Shown in pieces: positions 35,106 through 45,261 of a DNA stretch of 64,000 bases; the first letter of the stretch is position 1; each line of letters opens with the position of its first letter. The position numbers were made by a program, and so were the translations under genes. The stretch is from Pestalotiopsis fici W106-1 (taxonomy: Eukaryota; Ascomycota; Sordariomycetes; Amphisphaeriales; Sporocadaceae), in assembly GCF_000516985.1 (NCBI RefSeq), contig NW_006917096.1:1411606-1475605 (forward strand). The letters are read 5' to 3'. The notes beneath the pieces are model-generated. The model saw only the letters and a list, made by a program, of their open reading frames with translations. It had not been told where the DNA came from and did not search any database.

Positions 35106-36383
35106 TAAACAACCCATGGCCCGTTGGGTTGGTCCCCCTCTCCCCAGTGGCACGTTGGTTCGTGACGATTCGCAAGCGTGCACAGCTGGGGACCCCGCAA
35201 AAGGCGAGCGTCGTACCCTTGGAGCCGCTGCCGATCTCTTGATCTGACAGGGCGAGCGATCCTTCCTTGGAGGTGCTGCTCCTCCTCCTTCGGGCACCGT
35301 GGGTTAGATCCATATGAGCCCGATAGGGAATCGTCGACATGTGACGTGCGACGGATGGTTTCGACTAGAGCATCCTGTCATGTGTCTGTACGTACTTCTT
35401 CTAGTGCCAGTGCTCACAAGGCAATTGTAATATGCAAACTCCAAATAGTGTAGTAATAATTCGGGCAGCTCAGACCATTGATCTGTCAATTCTGATCAGT
35501 AACAATCAGGAAAGCCAGACAAAGAATTCATACTCGTCATTTTCTACAGATTTATCTACGCACGTAATTCCGCGTCCCCTGTGGATCCCCTCGAGTGTCC
35601 GAGTCGTGCGTAGCCGGATCGTTCCGAGATTTGATCAAGACGGAGTAGAGATCATAAAGAAAAGGTTTCCCGGCGACGCATACGTAATATGGTGGATTCT
35701 CATATTTCCAAGGCTCCAAGCCCATGGCCATGGTCTGTGGAATAGCTTGTCTGTAGTGCGTGATGTCGGTATTCTCTACCCGATTGCCTTACCTTAATGG
35801 GTGGGAACACGCTTGATCTGAGCAGGCAGCGTAGACACCACTGGTTGAACAGTGGTAATTTTGCCCACTTGGTTCAACGCCTCGGGGCTTTGTTCTAACT
35901 TCTAGCCTTGGACGATATTTCTGGCGCCCGGATATGATGAAATTCTCGATGACCGAGTAAAAACATCTGTCTGTGCGGCCCTTGAATTATGCGCGATATA
36001 CACAGAAAATAGGCTTGACAGAGGAGAACAAAAGCCACGAGATGGATCTATCGAAATCGATCGTGCCACATGTTCGAAACGCCCAAATCTGGGTTGGTTC
36101 AATTGTTAGCTAGGTCTTTTACCTTGGCAATTGGGAAAATCCCCTTCTCATGCTGCTTTACAGACAGACCATCGGGTAATGCACCCCTTCAATCAGAGAA
36201 ACAATAATTCATCTCCTCCATATCATAAATGTCGGGAACGCAATGGCTGCAATAAACCGTTGCCATGCAAAGAGCGCCAGCTCCAGATACTTGCTGCCAT
36301 TTCTTAGTGTCGTCCCCGATCGAAGCAGTAAGCCCAAATCTCAAGCTGACATATACTGACCTAACGGCACCATCAATATCTAA

Positions 36384-36473
36384 TCTCGATTAGTATAGTG
36401 GTCAGTATGCCAGCTTGTCAATGAATACCAATTCAACTCGCTGGAGACCGGGGTTCAATTCCCCGATCGAGAG
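36384..36473 (+). tRNA. tRNA-Asp (GTC) with an 18-nt intron
   Basis: The seven-base acceptor stem TCTCGAT pairs perfectly with ATCGAGA at 36466-36472, with discriminator G. The D arm follows (GTAT...GTAT). The anticodon stem is CCAGC/GCTGG with loop TTGTCAC, anticodon GTC. The T arm is CGGGG-TTCAATT-CCCCG. The intron at 36421-36438 sits directly after position 37, the canonical place for nuclear tRNA introns. A T-rich pol III stop begins at 36477. The CCA end is not encoded, as expected for a eukaryote. Confidence 0.95.
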
Positions 36474-37026
36474 ATTCTTTTGTTATATTTTTGGTCTTTA
36501 ACACTTATTCTCAGAATCATAGTTCATGTGATCCTTTCCTTTTTTTTCTTTTTTTTTTTCCTTTTCGGGGCTATGTCTTTACAATGTTCGCTCCATATTT
36601 GACGTATATATGTGTACTGTTAGTTATAGGCTCTAGAGTATCGAAACCCCTCCATTCTAAGATTATTTGGTATTCTGAGTGATGGTAACTCATATGTACT
36701 TGATAAACTGATGAGACGCGGTCGACGCCGAGAACCGTGCTTTCTTTGCTCCATCAGAGAAAAAGACCCTGGACTTTTCACCCCGCAGTGCCCCTCCTGT
36801 ACTCGCAGCAAAAAGACGGGACTGGCAAACTGGAGCTCTCATGAGGGCTGAGGGCAACAGGGGAAAAAAGAAGCTTTGAGCTGGTTCCCCCGCGCGCGCG
36901 CGCATATGTAAAATGTTATGTAGGTAGGTAGGTAACTGAGGTAGGGATAAGCAAACAAGGAGCAACAAGCTCTCCCCTGACTAAGAAATACTCAACCACT
37001 CAATTTATATATAATCACACACCACC
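36474..37026. other. Intergenic region between tRNA-Asp and ureG
   Basis: It contains T-rich tracts (36540-36561), a (CG)6 run at 36891-36902 with Z-DNA potential and a (GTAG)n run at 36919-36934. A TTTATATATA stretch just before the ureG start lies within the likely leader. No gene was recognised. Confidence 0.5.
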
Positions 37027-37955
37027 ATGGCGCATACTCACTCGCACGACGGCATTGGCGGCCACTCCCATGACGGCTTCAGTGCCGCCGATCACGGCCA
37101 CTCCCACGAGATTCTCGATGGTCCTGGCAGCTACATTGGCCGTGAGATGCCCATCGTTGAGGGCAGAGAATGGTCTGAGCGTGCTTTCACTGTGGGCATT
37201 GGAGGGTGCGTCTGTCTGTCCCTCTTACTCCCAGTTGCTATACCCCATCTCGAGTCATGCAGTTGTATTGTCATATGCCATCAACCCGCTAACATGTGGC
37301 TCTGTGCCCCGAAAACAGACCGGTCGGTTCCGGCAAGACGGCGCTGATGCTCGCCCTCTGTCTTGCACTACGGGAAAAGTACTCCATCGCCGCCGTGACC
37401 AACGACATCTTCACCCGCGAGGACGCCGAATTCCTGACCAAGAACAAGGCGCTGCCGGCGCCGCGTATCCGGGCCATTGAGACGGGCGGATGCCCGCACG
37501 CCGCGGTGCGCGAGGACATCTCGGCCAACCTGGCCGCGCTCGAGGACCTGCACCGCGAGTTTGGCTCCGACATACTGCTCATTGAGTCAGGCGGCGACAA
37601 CCTGGCCGCCAACTACTCGCGCGAGCTCGCCGACTACATCATCTACGTGATTGACGTCAGCGGCGGCGACAAGGTCCCCCGCAAGGGCGGTCCCGGCATC
37701 ACCCAGAGCGACCTGCTCGTCGTCAACAAGACGGACCTGGCCGAGGCCGTCGGAGCCGACCTCGACGTCATGGAGCGCGACGCCCGCAAGATGCGCGAGG
37801 GCGGCCCGACCGTCTTTGCCCAGGTCAAGAAGGGCGTCGCCGTCGACCACATTGTCAACCTGATTATCAGCGCGTGGAAGGCCAGCGGTGCCGAGGAGGA
37901 GAGAAAGTCCAAGGGCGGTCCACGGCCGACGGAGGGTCTCGAGACGCTGTTGTAA
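37027..37955 (+). CDS. ureG: Urease accessory GTPase UreG
   Basis: UreG is the cytosolic GTPase that delivers nickel to apo-urease. Two exons (37027-37205 and 37319-37955) give 271 aa, normal for fungal UreG. The first 28 residues hold eight His ([17 protein letters not shown]), a likely nickel-binding extension. The P-loop GPVGSGKT (60-67) is split by the intron inside the codon of G60. Other family marks are [13 protein letters not shown], the ETGGCPH metal motif, [12 protein letters not shown] and the guanine-specificity NKTD. The gene implies that this fungus makes an active urease. The intron has a clear CTAAC branch point at 37290. The start is the first ATG. Confidence 0.96.
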
Positions 37956-39052
37956 GAGAGAAAAATTATACGGGCGATTGAGTTCTCATGGTGAGGGCTT
38001 GTACAGAACTTAATATCCGTTGAAAAAAAAAAAGCCGAGGTGCGAGGCAGTTCTCACCTATAATGCCACCAGTATCAATGTGTACGAGTCTTTATAGACA
38101 ATTTATCGCCATACCTTTGGACTTAATATGATTAGAAGTATAACTTACGCATCGATGATCCCAGGAGCAAAGGAAGAGACCGTGGCTGTGCTGCACTGAC
38201 TGCAGCTTCTTGAGAACTTCATTCTTCACGACCCCAGTAGAATTGAGCACACATGTGCTGATTGGTTGTCGTGGTCATTTAAATTCGTTCTTCTCAAAAG
38301 ACTTGGAGAAGTCAACAAGGCTTGGAGATGGGGGGGAAACAGCCTACCCACAGACGACGAGTGTAGCCTGCTCAGAGTCGCACGCCTAGCTAAGCATGAC
38401 CTTGGTCTATGCGGCTTACATTGACTATATGTTCCATTGTCTCATCTGTGCTGCAATCTTTAGACGAGTAGCGTGACCCCCATTCGCCAGTGCTTTGTGG
38501 AAGAGGTGTTAGCTGCTGACTTTCGGGCCCCCCACGGCTGACCAGTAAGTCTTCAACTGTGAGCACATCCAATTACACCGCATCCTCGCTGAGTAGAAAC
38601 AGGCCGCCTCGTTCAGAGGGTTTTTGCTCAGCAGAAGTCGTTTATTTAAGCATGAAATTGTGCCTCTATTCACGCATATATTATTCTTTCAACCATCTTC
38701 ACGAGAATCAGCTCGTGATAAATTCGGAGATTCAAGATTTCGCAAGACTTTCTCAGCCTTATCCTCATCAATAGCAAGGGATTCCATAAAGTCATAATTA
38801 CACGATGATGAATGTATTTTGCGTACGTGGAGATCTTGCCCCAGACAATCATCTATATTCGCATAACTACAATCACCGTCTCCCGGCGCCGCGCTCTTTA
38901 TTTTACATTTGGTCATTCAAAGCCCCATCCCATATCATAAGTAGTCTCTCATTTGAATTCCGTGGTGCAAGTTTCCACAAATACTGGCCTTCCAGGCTCT
39001 GCCACAATTGAAAAAAAGCTACAAGTAGATAGCTTCATCCACCCAAAGTAGT
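37956..39052. other. Intergenic region downstream of ureG
   Basis: It has an A-rich tract at 38022-38033 and otherwise nothing that I recognise. Confidence 0.55.
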
Positions 39053-39541
39053 TTAGAGGACTGAATCGTTCGTCTCCTTTATGCTGCTCTGGTTTTTGAG
39101 CTCCACCATTTTCACCCACGACGTACGAGAGTGAGTTGCTTCCAGCACCTCGATGTCGGCGTGGAGGAAGACGCCTTCCAGTGTTGTCGTGGTGCCGCTG
39201 AGTGGCTCATGTTTGGTCGGCCGCGGGCTGGTTTGCTTAATGGTTCTTGTACACGGTCCATGGACAGGCCTTCCAGAACGCTCTGGTCCTCCTTGACATT
39301 AAATTTAAATGATAACAAGAATTCTTCGCATCTCTGAGTCTCCTCGTTAGAGAAGTTTGGCGGATTTCCCCGCGCATCCGAAGACTGAGCATTTCCTTCC
39401 AGACGTTAGTACGTCTAGCATCAAGAGTGACTGCCAGGGTACGTCAGTGGTCGTGTCGTAGGCGGTTCTATAGATGGCAAAGCCCCAGGTCTGGATTTCA
39501 CGTACCCTCACTATGGTGATATATTCCTCGAATTCAGACAT
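39053..39541 (-). pseudogene. Frameshifted remnant of a fungal MSEFEEY/WGF protein family
   Basis: The frame starting at 39541 reads MSEFEEYITIVRVREIQTWG FAIYRTAYD and WQSLL, a start I associate with an expanded family of uncharacterised filamentous-fungal proteins. It stops at 39347. The similarity seems to continue in a second frame (EEFLLSFKFNVKEDQSVLEG LSMDRVQ, near 39240-39330). It then returns to the first frame (GVFLHADIEVLEATHSRTSW VKMVE, near 39085-39160), ending with TAA at 39053-39055. The full span is a multiple of three, so two opposite shifts, or mis-assembly, would explain it. No intron of plausible size repairs the frame without deleting the conserved part. Family membership is from memory and not checked. 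Confidence 0.45.
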
Positions 39542-41352
39542 ATTGCCGTCTATGCCGCCATAACGCGCGCGGGATTGGGTTGATGAGGAGGGGGGTTAGA
39601 TGAGTTGAGAACGAAACAACAGAATTGGAGGGTAAGAAATGCGAAGGATTATGCAACAGTGAAAGCTATGTTTTGAAAACAAGCACTGCCGCAAATCCGC
39701 ATCGAGGATAACATAATGCGGAAGATGAGAACTGCATCGTTTTATAGAGTATGTCAATGCCTTGCCATTGCCCGTTGAATAAGGCTGCTAAGGCCCAAGC
39801 CAGCTCGGCCCCAGCTATTCATCTCCCCAAGTCCTGCTTTCTGCTCCGGATTGAAGGTACTGCATTCCTAGTAATGGAAAGACCGGCCGAGATGCCAAAA
39901 ACGAAACAAGAGAGAGGAAGAGAGGAAGAGATGAATGCGACCAGACAGCCCTGAAAGCCCTGAATCATATCTGTACAGCTTTAATGGAAGAAGTCATTCC
40001 CAAGATGGACAACATTGAATAGATCAATAGTTCTCAAGTAATATGTTCGCAGATTAGTATGATGCCACGTTTTATACTATCAAATGATGCTATGTTATCA
40101 GATCATGCTGTCTTATCATAATCCTATGTTGGACTCTTGCATGCGACGTTTCCGACTTAGATATGGATATTGTGTTGCTGCTGCGCCACCAGGTCACTTT
40201 TTTTTTTTTAGGGGGGGGAGCTGATTGCTATCGTAAGTCCCTATTGGCTCTGAGAGTCTTCCGCGTGGCTCAAACCATAGAGCTGATATCTGCTCGCTGG
40301 ACTAAGCAATTCGCTATACATATTGCAATGTCGTGATATGAAAGACAATCAAATGTTGGCGATCATAAACCCATATCGTTGTAATAGCTTCTTCACTTGC
40401 AAAAGAGTTGTAATCCCAATCGAGGATGACGGCCCGGCTCATATCGCAAATACCTAGGGAGTTCAAGTGTCTGGAGTTTGGATGGACTCTAATAAAACGT
40501 CTTTATTTCCGCGTCTAAGCATATATGGTTCGGATAAGGCTCCGCCTCTGATCCACATGTTTATCCTGACATATTATGTGGACTTTTATTGTGCTTGAAC
40601 GACAAATACTGTTTGCAGTAATGCTGGCCGTGGCTATTTTCTTTGGGCTACCAGGATGAGCATCCTACGAGCCATATTATGCAGATATTTTTCTCGGTCG
40701 CGAACAGCATTGGACAAGGATGTGAAACCAGACAAGAAGTAAAGAGTCAAATCATCTTAAAGACCGCCGATGACTGACTGGAACTGTGTAAGCGCGATGA
40801 GCGGAACCCACAGCAACATGGAGCCGAAGGAAGCAACCTGCAGGGTCCAATAGACATGGTTAAGGGGCACTGCGCCAGTGTCGACAAACATAAATAGATT
40901 ATCATTCGGATTATCACGAAATCCGAAGCACTAAACTGTATCCTTGGTCATTTGGTTGGCCCAGGGCCTGCCATGAGTATTGAGCATGGCTCGAGTGTCT
41001 AATCCACTCTTCTCCATATTCCATACCCTGGCATAGCTTCTTCAGCCAAAGAAAGCAGGGGCATCGTTGAAACACGCTGCCATTTGAGTGGAGATGTGAC
41101 CCTGGCTCTGCTGCAAAGCAAGCACTTGATGTGGCTCAAAGTCGCGCGAGCTGAGGTGATATTTTTATATTGAAAAATAGGGAAAAAGTCCCATCTCTTC
41201 CATGTCTAGGTAGTTTCCGTCTTCATGAACGTTTATACCACAAGTTGTTAGCTTGGAGAGATCTGGATGATCCGAGCCACGCCGACATCTCACTATTATA
41301 GAGACTCGCAACAACAGATCGAGGCACGCTCATCTTCTAGTGATCTCTCAAA
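39542..41352. other. Intergenic region, AT-rich
   Basis: No gene was recognised. Near 40085-40120 there are two imperfect copies of ATGCTATGTTATCA in tandem. A T12-A-G8 tract lies at 40198-40218. Confidence 0.5.
40198..40218. repeat. T12-A-G8 homopolymer tract
   Basis: Twelve T, one A and eight G in a row on the plus strand; prone to slippage. Confidence 0.85.
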
Positions 41353-43175
41353 ATGGTGAGGCCCGGGTTTCGAGAAGAGCTCTCCAACGAGCCCTTTATA
41401 CCTTCGAATCCTCAGCCAGAGTCGCGCACGAGCCGATCATCACGAAAGTCCACCGAGGTCGAGAATAAGACGGCGCCGAGGCACTGCACCATCTTTCACA
41501 AGACTGACTGGGCTCTGGAGATCCTGAGCTCCATCTTCTCTGTACTCTGTCTCATCGGCATAGCGATCCTTCTCTCATACATTCAAGGACGGCGACTGTC
41601 GTCTTGGACATTGGCTGTGTCACCTAATGCATTTATATCCGTCCTGTCAACGGCATCAAACGCATTTCTTATTCTTCCCGTCTCGGAATGCATCAGTCAA
41701 CTCAAATGGTGGCATTTATTAAGATCCAAAAGAACCAACAGGTACAATAAGCAACACTTACTTTTTTCTTTGTGATGCATATGGCATGGGGTTAATCGTG
41801 ATATAGGCTCGAAGACCTCCAACTCTTTGATAATGCTAGTCGAGGACCGCTTGGATCTGTGAAGTTCTTCTGGCGCCTCCCAACCAAGTCTATGCTGCCG
41901 TACATTGGGTGTATCGTGACTGTGGCCGCCATTGCAATCAGTCCCATGATTCAACAGATTCTTCAGTTCGAGTCAAAGAGGACTCAGATCGACGGGGCTT
42001 TCGCTACAGTACGCACCTCGCAGGTTTACGACTATGGTAGTCAGTGGGACTCGACCATGGACGGCATGACCTTTCGTACGTTTACTTCCTTGTGTGCCCA
42101 GTCGAGAGCTTTTTTGTACTAATGACCACATCTGGCAGAAACGACACGAGACGGCCAGATGCACGCCGCAGTGGCAGTCGCACTGTATTCGGATATACGA
42201 CTTCCAGGTCTGACTTGTCCCACGGGCAGCTGTGACTATGAGCCCTATGGGTCTTTTGCAGTCACTAGCCAGTGCGACGATGTCAGCTCGACCACGACTT
42301 CAGACTGCAAGACTAGCAACTCGTCGTACGGGGAGTCATGCACCTTTACGACGCCGTCTGGGTACAACATCTCCGCTCACACCAGCTTCTCGGCGCATAC
42401 GGGCTTCACGTATACCAAGATCAACACCACCGAAGACGCGCTGGGTACTGCCAGTGATTCCAGGGCAGACGATATCTTTACCGTGGGCCTGGTACGCTTT
42501 CAAGGGTCCCAAACCGATGAAACGTGGAAGGACGGCATGGAGGCGTACGAGTGCGTATTCAGATACTGCGCCAAGCAATACACGGACTGGAGCGTAGTCA
42601 ATGGCTCCGTGATCGCAGGGCAAGAACAGGCCTACACCGTGAATCTTACCACGCAGGGCCCTGACATTGGCTATACCGTCCTGGACGAAGAGAACTACCC
42701 CTTCAACGGCTCCTTCTCCATTTGGTACCAAGACCTGGCCAACATGCACACCATCCTCGCCGACGCATTCGAGCCCGCCGGGACATCGACCTTGAACGTA
42801 ATCAACTCTCTATACGTGGCCGACGACATCCCGCAGCTCATGGCCAATGTGTCGTCGGCCATGTCGTACCGCATGATGTACGGGCCCAACAGCACCGAGA
42901 CGCTGTTCCCGGCGTACGAGGAGGCCACCTTTATGGAGGTCTACTGGCTGTGGCTCATACTGCCGGCCCTGCTCGTGCTCGCGTCGGTGCTGCTCCTCAT
43001 GGTTGTCGTGCTCGTGACGCACCGCGAAAAGCAGCTCATTTGGAAGTCGTCCCTGACGCCCTTTCTCATGTCCGAGACGTCTTGGCCGCTCATGACGGCG
43101 GCGCAGAGGCCGCTGTGGACAAAGACCGGGTTGGATTCGCGGACGGCTGTAATAGCTAATCATTTGACGAAATGA
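41353..43175 (+). CDS. DUF3176 family membrane protein
   Basis: A fungal integral membrane protein of the DUF3176 family, function unknown. Three exons (41353-41741, 41807-42075, 42139-43175) give 564 aa. The N-terminal 50 residues are disordered. Predicted membrane spans are at about 55-77 (LEILSSIFSVLCLIGIAILL), 90-110, 160-178 and a last one near the C-terminus (LWLILPALLVLASVLLLMVV). Family marks are LPVSECISQLKWWH and LQLFDNASRGPLGS. Between the third and fourth spans lies a large Thr/Ser-rich region of about 300 residues with several Cys (SCDYEPYG, ECVFRYCAKQ) and many N-x-S/T sites, so it is probably extracellular or lumenal and glycosylated. The frame is intact and splice sites are good. 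Confidence 0.85.
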
Positions 43176-43552
43176 GGCGGAAAATCTGTGTGTTTCTGCA
43201 GGGCTTGTATACTAGCAACGTATGAAATAATGATGGCACGAATCAAGCTTACTTGGTATTCCAGGGTTCTTTCTCTAAGTGTTGTGTTTGGTCTGTTTCT
43301 GGAGAAACGTGAATGTGATAATTTGGGTGCATAAATATGTGCTTGCCACGATATCTGCGTGGAAGTTGTCACGGGCACTTTCGCACCTTCATCCAGTACT
43401 ACCTACTACCAGCTTCTATATGAGTACTGGTGCATGCGGAAATGCTTTCGTCATTTTCACATGAATTGTAATGATCTGTCGAAAGCCATGATGAGGACAT
43501 GTATCTGATGTTCATACTTCTTATACTCTACGAACAAAAAACCCCTATTCAC
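43176..43552. other. Convergent intergenic region
   Basis: Short 3'-3' gap between the DUF3176 gene and the ToxD-like gene; nothing recognised. Confidence 0.6.
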
Positions 43553-44578
43553 TCACAGAGTTACGATAACCTTTTGAGCTGAAACACCCTTTGACAGATG
43601 ATCCAAACCGGCCTGTATACTCTCCAAACCCTTGCCGACGACAAATGGTTCCGGAGCCGGTACAAAGGAACCGCTCGCCAATGCGTGGGGGAGAAAGTCC
43701 TTCCAGACCGCCGGGCCGACGTTATTGCCCCGGATGGAGAGGGAATAAATGTGCTTGGAGAGGGTGCCCTCGGGAGTCTCGGGAAAGCCCGGGGTCACGG
43801 TCGCTACGAATTTATTCCCGCCATTGATCTGAGCTAGCAACTCGAGGATGGGAGTACCGGCGCGCGGTCCGCCGACACAATCAAGCACGCCGGCGAGGGT
43901 CTTGCCCTCAAAGACGCGCACCAGGTCCGCCACGACGCTCGGGCTCTGGTAGTCGAGAGCCCGGCTGGCGCCCAGCTTCTCGACCAAGCCAAAGTTCTTG
44001 GCCGACGCCGTGGTGATGACTTCGTAGCCGGCGGCCACGGCCAGCTGGATGGCGTTGCAGCCAACACTGGACGTGCCGCCCCAAATCAGGACCGTCTGGC
44101 CATTGGACGCCCGGGCTGGCTCCGTGGGGAGCTGCAAGTTGAGATAATCCTGCTGAAAGAGCCCGGCGGCCGCGGTGGAGAAACACAGCGGCACCACGCC
44201 AGCCGTCTCATATGAGAGCGTGTCGGGAATTTTGCAGCTTAGTACCGCTTCCAAGACGGTGTACTCCTGAAAGCCGCCCATGTCGTTTCTGCCATGGGCC
44301 AGCCAAGACGCAGTTCCAATGACGCGGTTGCCTTTACTAAAACTGGTGACACTGGGGCCGACCGAGACAACCTCGCCAGCCACATCGCCGCCCATCACAA
44401 CGGGGTAGGTCAGGTTGTGGACGGCCCAGAGCTGATTCTTGACGTCTATTGGGTTGATTCCAATAACATGGTTCTTGATGAGGATCTGACCCTCCAGGGG
44501 GACGCCCATGGGTGCGGGCTTGACCTGGAAAGGCCGTGCTTGCTTCTCGGGGAGCCAGGCGGCTGTGTTAGAAGCCAT
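43553..44578 (-). CDS. Zinc-type MDR oxidoreductase, ToxD-like
   Basis: An intronless 341 aa NADPH-dependent medium-chain reductase of the quinone-oxidoreductase/ToxD type found widely in fungi. The GroES-like N-terminus has IKNHVIGINPIDVKNQL and VVMGGDVAGEVVSVG; the zinc ligands of alcohol dehydrogenases are absent, as usual for this group. The Rossmann motif GGTSSVG lies at 167-173, followed by GASRALDYQSP and VLDCVGGP. Such enzymes reduce enones or serve as trans-acting enoyl reductases in polyketide clusters, but no polyketide synthase lies in this window. The start is MASNTAAWLPEKQARPF, which fits the family; the frame stays open 51 codons upstream without similarity. Possible regulation by the neighbouring Zn2Cys6 protein is inference. 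Confidence 0.87.
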   Translation of the reverse strand: MASNTAAWLPEKQARPFQVKPAPMGVPLEGQILIKNHVIGINPIDVKNQLWAVHNLTYPVVMGGDVAGEVVSVGPSVTSFSKGNRVIGTASWLAHGRNDMGGFQEYTVLEAVLSCKIPDTLSYETAGVVPLCFSTAAAGLFQQDYLNLQLPTEPARASNGQTVLIWGGTSSVGCNAIQLAVAAGYEVITTASAKNFGLVEKLGASRALDYQSPSVVADLVRVFEGKTLAGVLDCVGGPRAGTPILELLAQINGGNKFVATVTPGFPETPEGTLSKHIYSLSIRGNNVGPAVWKDFLPHALASGSFVPAPEPFVVGKGLESIQAGLDHLSKGVSAQKVIVTL

Positions 44579-45261
44579 TGTGTATCTGCGTATGAGTATA
44601 GAGGAGATGGTCCGATCACTGATCCTAGGTCGATTTGTAAATTGACATGTGAATGTTTGGCGACTTGAAAAGACGAATATACTGTAGTGAAGTTGATATA
44701 AGCGACTGCTAAGGATTCTTGGGGTTTTCATATGGTCTTTTCTTCTTCTTTCTCAATTGGAGACATCACTCCTTTAATACTTGTGAGTCAATGCCACGAG
44801 GCGCGGAATTCCGATATGGAAACAAAACTGTTTCTAAGCAAGATGAATTGTATCGTTCTGCTTGGGAGATTGAATTAGTGAGCAATCTGGCGGCCTTCAA
44901 TGTCTCCCTCCTTATAGAGAGCGCAACGCTAACCAAGACAGGCCAAGAGGCGACCCTGAAGGTCTATACGATTCTCAATCTGGCTAGCGTTGCGCTTCGG
45001 ATGGGCTGAATAATCTGATCGGCCTTCGAACCTGCGAAACCCGAAAGACAATATGGAGAGAAAAACAGAATGGTCGGACATAATGATCGGAGCAGCGTTA
45101 TTTGCGAAGTTCATGTTTCTTTCCCCGAGTGAAATATGACCGTCACTATATCTGGACGTCCACAATTTCAAGGTGAGCCGGGACAACACGGATGATAATG
45201 AGAACTAGGGATCGATCTATGCATTAGACATGTCCTTGACATGATTTCTACTACCCACCAG
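44579..45261. promoter_or_regulatory. Promoter region of the ToxD-like gene with an inverted repeat
   Basis: This region lies between the start of the ToxD-like gene and the end of the Zn2Cys6 gene. It contains the inverted repeat listed next. No gene was recognised. Confidence 0.5.
44920..44996. repeat. Inverted repeat, 16-base arms, 45-base spacer
   Basis: AGCGCAACGCTAACCA (44920-44935) and TGGCTAGCGTTGCGCT (44981-44996) are inverted copies matching at 15 of 16 positions. Within the spacer GACC-CTGAA-GGTC forms a second small hairpin. The element lies about 340 bases upstream of the ToxD-like start codon. Confidence 0.75.

Larger units (their letters stand above)
31764..36383. other. Gene-poor 4.6 kb region upstream of tRNA-Asp
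   Basis: No protein gene could be supported. It contains T-rich runs (31803, 34121), a CA repeat at 33256 and a GAC repeat at 35078. The first few hundred bases are likely the promoter and leader of the minus-strand low-complexity protein. Confidence 0.5.
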
